Below are positions 30,801 to 38,990 of a DNA stretch of 64,000 nucleotides, piece after piece. Source of the stretch: Clostridia bacterium (lineage in GTDB: Bacteria; Bacillota; Clostridia; Oscillospirales; CAG-272); contig JAFQVV010000041.1 in NCBI GenBank assembly GCA_017407835.1, forward strand, positions 56,607 to 120,606, written 5' to 3'. Both the position numbers and the translations under genes were made by a program. Below the pieces are notes generated by a model. The model searched no databases. It saw only the letters and a list, made by a program, of their open reading frames with translations, and was not told the DNA's origin. Each line of letters begins with the position of its first letter. The first letter of the stretch is position 1.

Positions 30801-31394
30801 CCGGCCTGCCTTGACGGAGACAGCGTCAATCCCGGTGAAGCCGCAGCAGAACGCGGAACGGCAACCCATGTGTTCCTGCAGTTCTGCAATTTCTCGCATA
30901 CCGAAATTGACCGTGCCGCAATTGACCGCGAGGCAGAGCGTTTAATCGCGGACGGCTTTATTACCCCACGCATGGCAGAGCTGCTTCGCCGCGATGAGCT
31001 TGCCGCCTTCTTTGCCGGCCCGATCTATGCCGAGCTGACAAATGCACGCTGGATTCTGCGCGAACGACGCTTTCATCTCAACTTCCCCGCCGCCGACTTT
31101 ACCGACGATCCTGACTACGCCCATGCCCTCGGGGATGAACAGATTTTGGTTCAGGGTGTCATCGACCTCTGCTTTGAGACGGCGGACGGCAAGCTTGTTC
31201 TCTGCGACTATAAAACCGACCGTCTGCCCCGGGATCTCGCCCAGGCGCGCAAAACGCTGATTGCGCGTCACGCCGATCAGCTGCGCTATTACGCAGCCGC
31301 CTGCCAAGCGCTCTTCGGCCGCACGCCGGACCGCATCTGTCTTTGGTCGCTGGCACTGGGGGAGGCAGTCGATGTAAATTGTGCTCCCTCCTGA
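27816..31394 (+). CDS. addA: ATP-dependent helicase/nuclease subunit A
   Basis: UvrD-like helicase and nuclease partner of AddB, 1192 residues. Walker A is SAAAGSGKTTVL near residue 25, Walker B is VICIDEYQDVN, motif III and IV regions follow (GDIKQSIYRFRGAEP), and motif VI is LYVALTRARERLYL. The C-terminal RecB-type nuclease domain has GTATHVFLQ, VQGVIDLCFE and LCDYKTD. The ATG at 27816 is preceded by GGAGG; an upstream TTG overlaps that site and is rejected. It ends with its own terminator. Confidence 0.96.
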   Translation: MPRKWTPEQLSAIETRDKTLLVSAAAGSGKTTVLTERLIRLLTAPENPASLDRMLIVTFTRAAAAELRQRISAALGEALAADPTNRHLHRQLLALSSAKISTIHAYCLELIRANFQRLGLPAQFRVADEAEIRVLSRSLMNDLIAERYAADIAFGSLADHFTGARNDSGLADIFLKLTDALSNYPEGIEFLRAQIAELREGDISLQRGWGKIAAERIHRVYRDAEAFFSRAMDAMEQDEALSTAYLPAFSADYDHIRQILDCPENCTYSALREALLSYSPQSLKPLAGKNKSEESERFREYRDNFKKLHKKLCDSFFLLDNAGLSHTIAQTADAIEQIYVLLRDYNSRLSEEKRRRGICDFADIERYTLALLVDEKGEDTDIARAVADGFDVICIDEYQDVNAVQDRIFRAIARPKTRFMVGDIKQSIYRFRGAEPSIFADYRRQFPALGQGDTEEENASIFMSNNFRCDLPIIQTANRIFSFLFGYCGESIGYLPEDDLVCGKASVGQPAPVTLALLPPAEENEEEESSLPEYHWIATEIVRLLREETLDDGRPIRLSDIAILMRSKTDIDRLTTALRTAGIAVESGAADDFFEKPEVLMMLCLLNTIDNPNRDIYLAGTLRSPLFGFTMDELIAVRAASPEAGEPLYAAFRRYTEENAWQKGEQFLSRLREYRAMAEGTPVDRLLNALYRDTAILAFAGADEGEEEEPRPPEQKRANLLLLYDYARRFEAGSYKGLYNFIRYINDIIDEGTKIEAPAAASEDAVRIMSIHHTKGLEFPVCFVCGLGRRFNLRDTSDNLLFSHDVGIAIRLRDESGFARRTTPLREAIAAHLIDTQLEEEMRVLYVALTRARERLYLTAQCKKDTADVLTGAAERRAVVSADALMRCSNYLEWILTALIDTPQDVWQLCTPERVEKAALLPQTSASSGKVCTAEADDATVNLLRERFAYVYPYAHLTHLPAKLAVSRLYPTLLDDEMAPDSLNEQVKLPEMRIRPACLDGDSVNPGEAAAERGTATHVFLQFCNFSHTEIDRAAIDREAERLIADGFITPRMAELLRRDELAAFFAGPIYAELTNARWILRERRFHLNFPAADFTDDPDYAHALGDEQILVQGVIDLCFETADGKLVLCDYKTDRLPRDLAQARKTLIARHADQLRYYAAACQALFGRTPDRICLWSLALGEAVDVNCAPS

Positions 31395-31398
31395 GTGC

Positions 31399-31434
31399 AG
31401 GGGTGCCGTGCAAATAAGCACGGCACCCCATCTT
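31399..31434 (+). terminator. Terminator of addA
   Basis: GGGGTGCCGTGC and GCACGGCACCCC pair around a short A/T loop, followed by ATCTTTTTT. The core GCCGTGCA...GCACGGC is nearly the same as in the terminator at 2391. Confidence 0.9.
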
Positions 31435-31451
31435 TTTTGCGGAAAATCTCC

Positions 31452-31480
31452 TTGACCGCATAGCGGAAATATGCTATAAT
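31452..31480 (+). promoter_or_regulatory. Sigma-A promoter of the marR-ABC exporter operon
   Basis: TTGACC (31452-31457), a 17-base spacer ending in TGC, and TATAAT (31475-31480): a near-consensus promoter with an extended -10. Confidence 0.88.
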
Positions 31481-31496
31481 AGGTCAGAATATATCG

Positions 31497-31508
31497 TTGC
31501 GTACGCAA
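31497..31508 (+). promoter_or_regulatory. Palindromic operator, probably for the MarR regulator
   Basis: TTGCGTACGCAA is a perfect 12-base palindrome placed about 16 bases after the -10 element and 26 bases before the regulator start. MarR-family repressors commonly bind TTGC-n4-GCAA sites overlapping their own promoters, so autoregulation is likely. Binding is inferred. Confidence 0.7.
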
Positions 31509-31533
31509 TCATTCTCAAAAAAGGAGTCGTTTT

Positions 31534-32025
31534 ATGCCATCCTTGATGCGCTACATCAACATCATCAGCCGATGCGGCATTCTCTGGCGGGGCGATAAGC
31601 TCAAAGAGAGCGATCTCAACCCCGGACAGGCCGTCTATATCCTGGCGCTTTGCCACACACCGGGGTTATCACAGGAACAGCTGGCTCGGCGAATTTACAT
31701 CAACAAAAGCAATGTAACCCGACACCTCACCGCCCTTGAGCGGACAGGCTATGTCGAGCGCAGACAAAGTGAAACCGACCGCCGCGTCACCTTGGTGTAT
31801 CCCACCGAAAAAGCCTATGCCATTCTGCCATACGTCAGACAAATCACTCGAGAATGGAATACCTATCTGACCGAAGAATTTACCGAGGAAGAAACAGCAC
31901 AGCTATACACACTTATGGCGCGTCTGTGCGACCGTGCCACCGCTTACGCAAAACGAAAACTGGAAGACGATCCTGCCGATAACGCACTTCATGACGTGCG
32001 CGGGGAGGTGAATCCGACCGAATGA
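31534..32025 (+). CDS. MarR-family transcriptional regulator
   Basis: Winged-helix regulator of 163 residues. The DNA-binding part (about 40-110) reads LSQEQLARRIYINKSNVTRHLTALERTGYVERRQSETDRR, closely following the MarR/SlyA pattern with the Asp-Arg-Arg wing. It starts after AAGGAG and overlaps the exporter gene that follows by four bases. As first gene of a multidrug-type ABC exporter operon with a palindrome at its promoter, it probably represses the operon until a substrate binds. Confidence 0.92.
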   Translation: MPSLMRYINIISRCGILWRGDKLKESDLNPGQAVYILALCHTPGLSQEQLARRIYINKSNVTRHLTALERTGYVERRQSETDRRVTLVYPTEKAYAILPYVRQITREWNTYLTEEFTEEETAQLYTLMARLCDRATAYAKRKLEDDPADNALHDVRGEVNPTE

Positions 32026-33755
32026 AGATGATTCTCAAGTATCTCCGTCCCTTTCGCGGAAGGATGTGCCTTGGCCTTGCCATCAAGATCATCGGCACCG
32101 TGATGGATTTGATTCTGCCCTACATCCTTGCCCACATCATCGATAATGTGGTGCCCACAAAAGCGCTCAAGCCTGTGCTCTTCTGGGGTGCGCTGATGGT
32201 GCTCTGCGCCCTGGTGGGGGTCACGGGCAACATCGTGGCCAACCGCATGGCGGCGCGGGTGGCGCGAAACACCTCCGAGCAGCTGCGGCATGACCTCTTC
32301 TCCCGCATCATGCATCTCTCCTGCCGCCAGATTGACCTCCTCACCATCCCAAGCCTTGAGTCACGCCTCACCTCCGACACCTACAACGTCCATCACATGA
32401 TCGGTATGATCCAGCGCATGGGCGTGCGTGCGCCCATCCTTCTCATCGGCGGCATTGCGGTCTCGGCTACGCTTGAGCCCATGCTGACTCTGGTGCTGGT
32501 GGCGGTTCTCCCCTTCATCACCATTATTGTTCTGGGCATCTCCCGCCGGGGCATTCCCCTCTACACCAAGCTCCAGCAAAATGTGGACCGTCTGGTTCGC
32601 GTCGTGCGGGAAAATGCCCAGGGCGTCCGCGTCATCAAGGCCCTCTCCAAAACCGATTACGAGCGGCGTCACTTTGACGCAGTCAACCGCGACGTGGTGG
32701 CCGCCGAGAAAAAGGCCGGCATTACCATGGCCGCCAGCAACCCCCTCATGAACTTCTTCCTCAACACCGGTCTGACCTGCGTGATCGTGGTGGGTGCCTT
32801 CCGCGTCAACGGCGGTGCCAGCAATCCCGGCAGCATCATTGCCTTCATGTCCTTCTTCACCATGATCTCCAACGCCATGCTGGCTGTCACCCGCATCTTC
32901 GTCATGCTCTCCAAGGGCACGGCCTCGGCTAACCGCATCGCCGAGGTACTGGAGATCGATCCCGACCTGGCGGTAGAGTCCACCGACACCTATCCCCGCA
33001 AGCGAGACGGCGACGAAGGCTACATCACCTTTGAGAAGGTATCCTTCTCCTACAACAAAACCAAGAACAACCTCACCGACATCTCTTTCCGCGTGCCGCG
33101 CGGGGGAACCCTTGGCATCATCGGTGCCACGGGAAGCGGCAAATCTACCATCGTACAGCTGCTCATGCGCTTCTACGATGTGGATTCGGGTTCTGTCCGC
33201 ATCGGCGGGCAGGATGTGCGCACTTTCCCCTTGGGCGAGCTTCACCGCAAATTCGGTGTTGCCATGCAGAACGATTTTCTCTACGCCGAGACCATGGAGG
33301 AGAACATCGCCTTCGGCCGTGAACTGAGCCGCCGCGAGATTGAATTCGCCGCCGAACTGGCGCAGGCCGCCCCCTTCATCGCGGAGTTTGACGAAGGCTA
33401 TCTCCATATGCTCACCGCCAAGGGTACCAACATCAGCGGCGGACAGAAACAGCGCACCCTCATTGCCCGTGCCCTGGCTGCCAAGCCTGAGATTCTCATT
33501 CTGGACGACTCCTCCTCGGCACTGGACTACAAGACCGATGCCAACCTGCGCCGCGCCATCGCCGAGAATCTGGGCGGTCAGACCACCACCGTCGTGGTCG
33601 CTCAGCGCATCAGCTCAGTGATGAATGCCGACGTGATCCTCGTCATCGACGAGGGCCGCATCATCGGCATGGGCAGCCACGACGAGCTGATGGCGGGCTG
33701 CGACATCTACCGCGAGATCAGCGATTCCCAGATGGGAGGTGCTATCCTTGAATAA
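32022..33755 (+). CDS. Heterodimeric ABC exporter subunit with degenerate ATP site
   Basis: Half transporter of 577 residues with six N-terminal membrane helices (to about residue 310) and a C-terminal ATPase domain. Walker A is GATGSGKST and the signature is ISGGQKQR (canonical), but the Walker B catalytic residue is Asp (ILDDSSSALD) and the H-loop His is Gln (VAQRISS). These are the substitutions seen in the degenerate subunit of BmrCD/TM287-288-type heterodimers. Its partner is the next gene. The substrate is unknown, probably drugs or lipophilic compounds given the MarR control. Confidence 0.93.
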   Translation: MKMILKYLRPFRGRMCLGLAIKIIGTVMDLILPYILAHIIDNVVPTKALKPVLFWGALMVLCALVGVTGNIVANRMAARVARNTSEQLRHDLFSRIMHLSCRQIDLLTIPSLESRLTSDTYNVHHMIGMIQRMGVRAPILLIGGIAVSATLEPMLTLVLVAVLPFITIIVLGISRRGIPLYTKLQQNVDRLVRVVRENAQGVRVIKALSKTDYERRHFDAVNRDVVAAEKKAGITMAASNPLMNFFLNTGLTCVIVVGAFRVNGGASNPGSIIAFMSFFTMISNAMLAVTRIFVMLSKGTASANRIAEVLEIDPDLAVESTDTYPRKRDGDEGYITFEKVSFSYNKTKNNLTDISFRVPRGGTLGIIGATGSGKSTIVQLLMRFYDVDSGSVRIGGQDVRTFPLGELHRKFGVAMQNDFLYAETMEENIAFGRELSRREIEFAAELAQAAPFIAEFDEGYLHMLTAKGTNISGGQKQRTLIARALAAKPEILILDDSSSALDYKTDANLRRAIAENLGGQTTTVVVAQRISSVMNADVILVIDEGRIIGMGSHDELMAGCDIYREISDSQMGGAILE

Positions 33756-35592
33756 GTCTCCCGTACAGGGTGGACGGGGCAAAATGAGCAACATCAGCGC
33801 CCGTCCCGACGTTAAGCTGGAAAAGGGAGCCCGCATCCGCGTCATCAAACGGATGTGCAGCTACCTCTTCCGGTACAAATGGATGGTACTTTTGGCTTTC
33901 GTGCTCATGATCACCTCCAACCTTCTGGCCCTGGTTGCCCCCCGTCTCTCGGGTCTGGCCATCGATGCCATCGAGCCGGGCAAGGGCGCCGTTGTCTTTG
34001 AGGAAGTGTTCTTCTACTGTGGGCTGATGCTGATTTTCTATGCCCTCGCAGCCCTTCTCTCTTATGCACTCTCGGTGCTGATGATCAACCTCAGCCAGCG
34101 CATCATCTACACCATGCGCCGTCAGGTCTTCGAGCACCTCACCCGCCTGCCCGTCTCCTATTTCGATCGCACCGCCACAGGCGAGATCATCTCCCACATC
34201 TCCTACGACATCGATACCATCAATGCCTCCCTCTCCCACGACCTGCTGCAGATCTGCGCCAGCGTCATTACGGTGGTGGGTTCCTTTGTGATGATGCTCA
34301 CCATCTCCCCTGTGCTCATTCTGGTCTTTGTCATTACCGTGCCCATCTCGGTGCTCTTTACCAAGTACAAAACCAAGAAGATCCGTCCCCTCTTCAAGCT
34401 CCGCTCGGCCAAGCTGGGTGAGCTGAACGGCTATGCCGAGGAGATGCTCTCGGGACAAAAGACCATCAAGGCCTATGACCGGGAGGACGTCATCATCGGG
34501 CGCTTTGATCGCCGTAACACCGATGCCGTAGACGCCTACTACAACGCCGACTACCAGGGCTCCATGATCGGTCCCACCGTCAACTTTGTCAACAATCTCT
34601 CCCTTGCCCTGATCTCCATGTTCGGCTCAATCTTGTATATGATCGGCTCCTTCTCGGTGGGTGCGCTTGTTTTCCCCGCCCTCTCTTTGGGTGATATCTC
34701 CAACTTCATTCAGTACTCCCGCCGCTTCTCGGGCCCCATCAATGAGATGGCCAACATCTTCAGCGAGCTGCAGTCGGCCCTGGCCGCCGCCGAGCGCGTC
34801 TTCCGCCTGCTGGACGAGGCCCCTGAGCCTCTTGATGCCGACAACGCCATCCCGCTGACCAATGTTCGGGGTCATGTGAAGCTGGAGCACGTGAAGTTCG
34901 GCTACACTGAGGAGCGCACCATCCTCCACGACTTCACCCTGGATGCCAAGCCCGGCAAGATCATCGCCATCGTCGGTCCCACCGGTGCCGGCAAGACCAC
35001 CATCATCAACCTGCTCATGCGCTTCTACGATCCCCAGGCGGGAGCCATCCTCATTGACGGCAATGAGATCCGCTCCCTCACCCGAGACAGCCTGCGGCTG
35101 GGCTTTACCATGGTCCTGCAGGACACCTGGCTCTTCCACGGCACCATCTTCGAGAACATCGCCTACGGGCGGGAAAATGCCACCATGGAAGAAGTGGTAG
35201 CAGCAGCCAAGGCCGCCCGCATTCACAGCTACATCGAGCAGCTGCCCGAGGGCTACAACACCGTCCTCTCGGACGACGGCGTGAACATCTCCAAGGGTCA
35301 GCGCCAGCTGATCACCATTGCCCGGGCCATGCTCCCCGATGCCGGGATGCTCATTCTGGACGAAGCCACCTCCAACGTGGACTCCCGCACCGAGGTGCAG
35401 ATTCAGGAGGCCATGTACCGGCTGATGGAGAACAAGACCTGCTTCGTCATCGCCCACCGCCTCTCCACCGTCCAGAACGCCGACACCATCCTGGTGGTGC
35501 GGGACGGCCGCATCGTGGAACAGGGCAACCACCAAGAGCTCATGGCAGCCCGCGGCGCGTACTATGGGCTGTACAATGCGCAGTTTGATTGA
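33748..35592 (+). CDS. Heterodimeric ABC exporter subunit with canonical catalytic site
   Basis: Partner half transporter of 614 residues, six membrane helices (to about 330) then an ATPase domain. Walker A is GPTGAGKTT, Walker B ILDEATSNVD has the catalytic Glu, and the H-loop is IAHRLST. Its signature is altered to ISKGQRQ, which in the heterodimer would face the degenerate site of the preceding subunit. The start is judged to be TTG at 33748, eight bases behind GGGAGG and overlapping the previous stop; ATG at 33784 is the alternative. A glycine-rich N-terminal tail of this kind is common in such subunits. Confidence 0.9.
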   Translation: MNKSPVQGGRGKMSNISARPDVKLEKGARIRVIKRMCSYLFRYKWMVLLAFVLMITSNLLALVAPRLSGLAIDAIEPGKGAVVFEEVFFYCGLMLIFYALAALLSYALSVLMINLSQRIIYTMRRQVFEHLTRLPVSYFDRTATGEIISHISYDIDTINASLSHDLLQICASVITVVGSFVMMLTISPVLILVFVITVPISVLFTKYKTKKIRPLFKLRSAKLGELNGYAEEMLSGQKTIKAYDREDVIIGRFDRRNTDAVDAYYNADYQGSMIGPTVNFVNNLSLALISMFGSILYMIGSFSVGALVFPALSLGDISNFIQYSRRFSGPINEMANIFSELQSALAAAERVFRLLDEAPEPLDADNAIPLTNVRGHVKLEHVKFGYTEERTILHDFTLDAKPGKIIAIVGPTGAGKTTIINLLMRFYDPQAGAILIDGNEIRSLTRDSLRLGFTMVLQDTWLFHGTIFENIAYGRENATMEEVVAAAKAARIHSYIEQLPEGYNTVLSDDGVNISKGQRQLITIARAMLPDAGMLILDEATSNVDSRTEVQIQEAMYRLMENKTCFVIAHRLSTVQNADTILVVRDGRIVEQGNHQELMAARGAYYGLYNAQFD

Positions 35593-35600
35593 AAAAGACA

Positions 35601-35633
35601 GCAGGTGAACTTTTTTGAAAAAAGTTCACCTGC
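35601..35633 (+). terminator. Hairpin after the exporter operon, member of the dispersed family
   Basis: A perfect 16-bp inverted repeat with one central base, GCAGGTGAACTTTTTT/AAAAAAGTTCACCTGC, nine bases after the stop, followed by ACCCCCTCAAAAAACTTTCG. It has the same hairpin core and tail as the element at 5595, although the stem bases differ, so pairing is conserved. Confidence 0.65.
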
Positions 35634-35694
35634 ACCCCCTCAAAAAACTTTCGCACGTGGGGGATGATCAGATTTGATGTGCGGTGCAAAATCA

Positions 35695-35737
35695 AAAAGA
35701 GGAAGGAACTTTCCCCGAAAGTTCCTTCCTCTTTTTT
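35695..35737 (-). terminator. Bidirectional terminator between exporter operon and tgt
   Basis: AAAGAGGAAGGAACTTT and its complement pair around CCCCG with A and T runs on the two sides. It is just beyond the tgt stop and would end transcripts from both directions. Confidence 0.9.
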
Positions 35738-35739
35738 AC

Positions 35740-36876
35740 TCAATCCTCGACTCGCTCGCCGAGGATCTTGCGGTATTTCTGGTAGAATTCCTCAAAGTAT
35801 CCGCCGTCAAGAGCCTCGCGGATCTTCATGGTCAGTTCATTGTAGAAGTGCAGGTTGTGCACCACCGCCAGGTGCATCCCCACCGCTTCCTTGGCCTTGA
35901 TGAGGTGGCGGACATAGGAGCGGCTGTAGTGGCGGCAGGCGGGGCAATCGCAGTTCTCGTCAAAGGGACGGGGATCCAGCGCGTACTTCTCGTTGAGCAG
36001 GTTCATCTTCCCGTTCCAGGTGAAGAGGTTTCCGTGGCGGGCATTGCGGGAGGGCATAACGCAGTCGAAGAAATCGACGCCCATGTGCACCGCTTCAAGG
36101 ATGTTGCAGGGGGTACCCACACCCATGAGATAGCGGGGCTTGTGGGGGGGCATATATGGCTCCACCGCGTCGATGATGCGGTACATATCCTCGGTAGCCT
36201 CACCAACGGCAAGACCGCCGATGGCGTAACCGTCCAGATCCAGCTCGGCGATCTTTTGCATATGCTCGATGCGCAGATCCTCGTAGGTACTGCCCTGGTT
36301 GATGCCGAAGAGCATCTGGTTGGGGTTGAGGGTATCGGGCAGAGAATTGAGCCGTGCCATCTCGTCCCGGCAGCGCACCAGCCAGCGGGCGGTTCTGTCG
36401 CAGGACTTTTTCACATAGTCACGGGGGGCGGGATTCTCGATGCACTCGTCAAAGGCCATGGCAATGGTAGAGGCCAGGTTGGACTGGATCTGCATACTCT
36501 CCTCGGGACCCATGAAAATGCGGCGACCGTCGATGTGGGAGGCAAACTTTACCCCCTCCTCGGTGATCTTCCGCAGGCCGGCCAGGGAGAAGACCTGGAA
36601 TCCGCCTGAGTCGGTGAGCACGGGGCCGTCCCAGTTCATGAACTTGCGGATGCCTCCCATCTCGCGGATCAGACGGTCACCGGGACGGATGTGGAGATGG
36701 TAGGTGTTGGACAGCTCCACCTGACAGTGGATATCCCGCAGCTCCATCGTCGTGACACCGCCCTTGATGGCGGCACAGGTGCCAACATTCATAAATACCG
36801 GCGTCTGAATATCCCCATGCACGGTGTGCAGGCATCCCCGCCGTGCACGCCCCTCGGTTTTGATCAGTTCAAACAT
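35740..36876 (-). CDS. tgt: Queuine/preQ1 tRNA-guanine transglycosylase
   Basis: Exchanges guanine 34 of GUN-anticodon tRNAs for the queuosine precursor. The protein has 378 residues. DSGGFQVF carries the general-base Asp, MPSRNARHG follows the nucleophile Asp region (FFDCVMPSRNARHG), and the zinc site is CDCPAC with a later His in YVRHLIKAKE. The gene ends the long minus-strand repair and tRNA-modification run. With queG in the window, the organism evidently makes or salvages queuosine; preQ1 synthesis genes were not seen here. Confidence 0.96.
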   Translation of the reverse strand: MFELIKTEGRARRGCLHTVHGDIQTPVFMNVGTCAAIKGGVTTMELRDIHCQVELSNTYHLHIRPGDRLIREMGGIRKFMNWDGPVLTDSGGFQVFSLAGLRKITEEGVKFASHIDGRRIFMGPEESMQIQSNLASTIAMAFDECIENPAPRDYVKKSCDRTARWLVRCRDEMARLNSLPDTLNPNQMLFGINQGSTYEDLRIEHMQKIAELDLDGYAIGGLAVGEATEDMYRIIDAVEPYMPPHKPRYLMGVGTPCNILEAVHMGVDFFDCVMPSRNARHGNLFTWNGKMNLLNEKYALDPRPFDENCDCPACRHYSRSYVRHLIKAKEAVGMHLAVVHNLHFYNELTMKIREALDGGYFEEFYQKYRKILGERVED

Positions 36877-36930
36877 AACTCTATCCTCAATTTCCTTTGT
36901 TGTTTTGGGCGGATGCCCAACATCTGTCTA

Positions 36931-38925
36931 TTACTCACGGGAAAACTGTCTGTCCAGTGCCTGATGCGTCAGCTTAATCGCCACGGGACGCCCGTGGGGG
37001 CAGACGGTAATATCGGGCAGAGAGAGCAGACGCTCCACCAGCCACGCAATGTGGCCTTCATCGTAAACGCGCCCCCCCTTGATGGCCGATTTGCAGGAGG
37101 CCTGATACAGCGCACGCTCGAAGAGCAGATCCCGCGTCAGCCGAACATCTCCGCGATCGGTCAGAATCTGCGCCGCAAGGAGACCAAGCAGATCGGGCGC
37201 AACCACAACAGAAACGCCGTTGGGAATTTGCGTAATTTCCACCCGTGTTCCTTTGAGCAAAAATGCAAATCCGATCTCCTCCAGCTCATCACGATATTCG
37301 GTCAGCGCGCCGCACTCCTCGCCGGACATATTCAGCACAATGGGCGTCAGCAGAAGCTGTGCCGCTCCCTCAACCTGCTTGAGCTTGGCTTTGAACTCTT
37401 CAAAAAGGATTCGCTCGTGGGCGGCGTGCTTGTCGATGAGCAGAAGTGTATCCTCCTGCTCGACCAGAATGTAGCAATTGAACACTTCACCGACAATGCG
37501 ATAGGTGGGCAGAAGTGCGGTCGGTTGTTGTGGTTCAGGCGCGGTTGGCTGAACTTCAATTGCTGCAGCGGCGTGCATTGGCTTCTCATCGGGCTTAGAC
37601 AAAGACGATGGGGGAGGATTTCCCGGCAAGGTGCGCACAATGCCGGGCACGGGCTTAGCAGTCGGTGCCGACGCGGCATTTTGTCTTGGCGGCAGAGATG
37701 CCGCAGCGCGGTACTGGTCGACCGTCATATGCCCGCTCTCGCGTGTCGGTGACACAGCGGGAGCATAGCGTTCGGCAGGTGAAATCTCTCTCTGCGTTCG
37801 GTCATGGGACGGAGGGGTGAGCATCGACTCCACCGTCAGCTGCTTGGGCTTGGGGGTATCACTGTCCCGCAGGGGCAGATATGAGCGGGGCGGCGGTGTT
37901 GCCGCGGCTCGGTCAAGGGAAAGCTCAGGGCGGTCGCTGTTTTGGCTGAGGGCACTGCGCACTGCGCCGTAAACCGCCTCAAACACCAGCTTTTCGTTGG
38001 AGAATTTTACCTCCAGCTTGGCGGGGTGAACATTCACATCCACCGCCTCGGGGTTGATGTCAATATGCAGAACGCAGACAGGATAGCGCTCGGGCGCGAT
38101 GTAAGAAGTATACGCCTGCTCAATGGCGGCGGTGGCGGTTTTGCTCTTGACATAGCGACCGTTGATGAAGAAATTCTGATAGTTTCGGTTAGCCTTTACA
38201 TTGTCCGAGCGGCCAATGAAACCGCTGACCGAGATCCCCCCCATGCTCCCCAAAATGGGGATCATTCGGCGGGCAAAATCTCGGCCGAACACGGCGTGCA
38301 GGGTGTTCTCGGGCTTTCCGTCCCCCGCCGTGTCAAAGCGACGGCTGCCGTCGGCAATGAAGGAGAAGGCAATATCGGGGCGGGAGAGTGCCACCCGCTC
38401 CACAATGGCGGCCACCGCCATCGTCTCGGCCGAATCCTTCTTGAGGAACTTGCGGCGGGCGGGCACGTTGGCAAACAGCTCCTCGACAATCACGGTCGTG
38501 CCCTTGGCACAGCCCTGCTCGGTAACACGGACCACGTTCCCGGCCTCGGACTCCAGCAGATTGCCCATTTCGGCGTCAGCTGTCCGAGTCAGGATCCGCA
38601 GTCTCGACACCGCCGCAATGGCGGCCAGCGCCTCGCCGCGGAAGCCCAGGGTGAGGATGCCTTCAAGATCGGAAGCCTCCTTGATCTTGCTGGTGGCGTG
38701 ACGGCGAATGGCCACCGGCAGATCCTCGGCAGAGATGCCGCAGCCGTTGTCGGTAACCCGCATGAAGGCAATTCCCCCGCGCTGGATCTCCACCGTAATC
38801 TTATCGGCACCTGCGTCAATGGCGTTTTCCAGCAGTTCCTTGATCACAGAGGAAGGGCGGTCTACCACCTCACCTGCCGCAATCAAATTGGCGACAGCGA
38901 AGGACAGTACATTGATCTTTGCCAT
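36931..38925 (-). CDS. mutL: DNA mismatch repair protein MutL
   Basis: ATPase and nicking endonuclease of mismatch repair, 664 residues. The N-terminal GHKL ATPase has ELLENAIDAGA, DNGCGI and TLGFRGEAL. A proline-rich linker (about 345-460) leads to the dimerisation and endonuclease domain, in which DKHAAHERILFEE matches the DxHAx2Ex4E metal-binding motif, so nicking activity should be kept, as expected where MutH is absent. It starts after AGGAGG. It lies behind mutS and a DUF2500 gene and before tgt. Confidence 0.96.
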   Translation of the reverse strand: MAKINVLSFAVANLIAAGEVVDRPSSVIKELLENAIDAGADKITVEIQRGGIAFMRVTDNGCGISAEDLPVAIRRHATSKIKEASDLEGILTLGFRGEALAAIAAVSRLRILTRTADAEMGNLLESEAGNVVRVTEQGCAKGTTVIVEELFANVPARRKFLKKDSAETMAVAAIVERVALSRPDIAFSFIADGSRRFDTAGDGKPENTLHAVFGRDFARRMIPILGSMGGISVSGFIGRSDNVKANRNYQNFFINGRYVKSKTATAAIEQAYTSYIAPERYPVCVLHIDINPEAVDVNVHPAKLEVKFSNEKLVFEAVYGAVRSALSQNSDRPELSLDRAAATPPPRSYLPLRDSDTPKPKQLTVESMLTPPSHDRTQREISPAERYAPAVSPTRESGHMTVDQYRAAASLPPRQNAASAPTAKPVPGIVRTLPGNPPPSSLSKPDEKPMHAAAAIEVQPTAPEPQQPTALLPTYRIVGEVFNCYILVEQEDTLLLIDKHAAHERILFEEFKAKLKQVEGAAQLLLTPIVLNMSGEECGALTEYRDELEEIGFAFLLKGTRVEITQIPNGVSVVVAPDLLGLLAAQILTDRGDVRLTRDLLFERALYQASCKSAIKGGRVYDEGHIAWLVERLLSLPDITVCPHGRPVAIKLTHQALDRQFSRE

Positions 38926-38990
38926 GGGGCACCTCCTTTTTGCGATTGTTTTCTCTCCCCTTCAAGGGGGAGAAAATATGATATTTCCCC

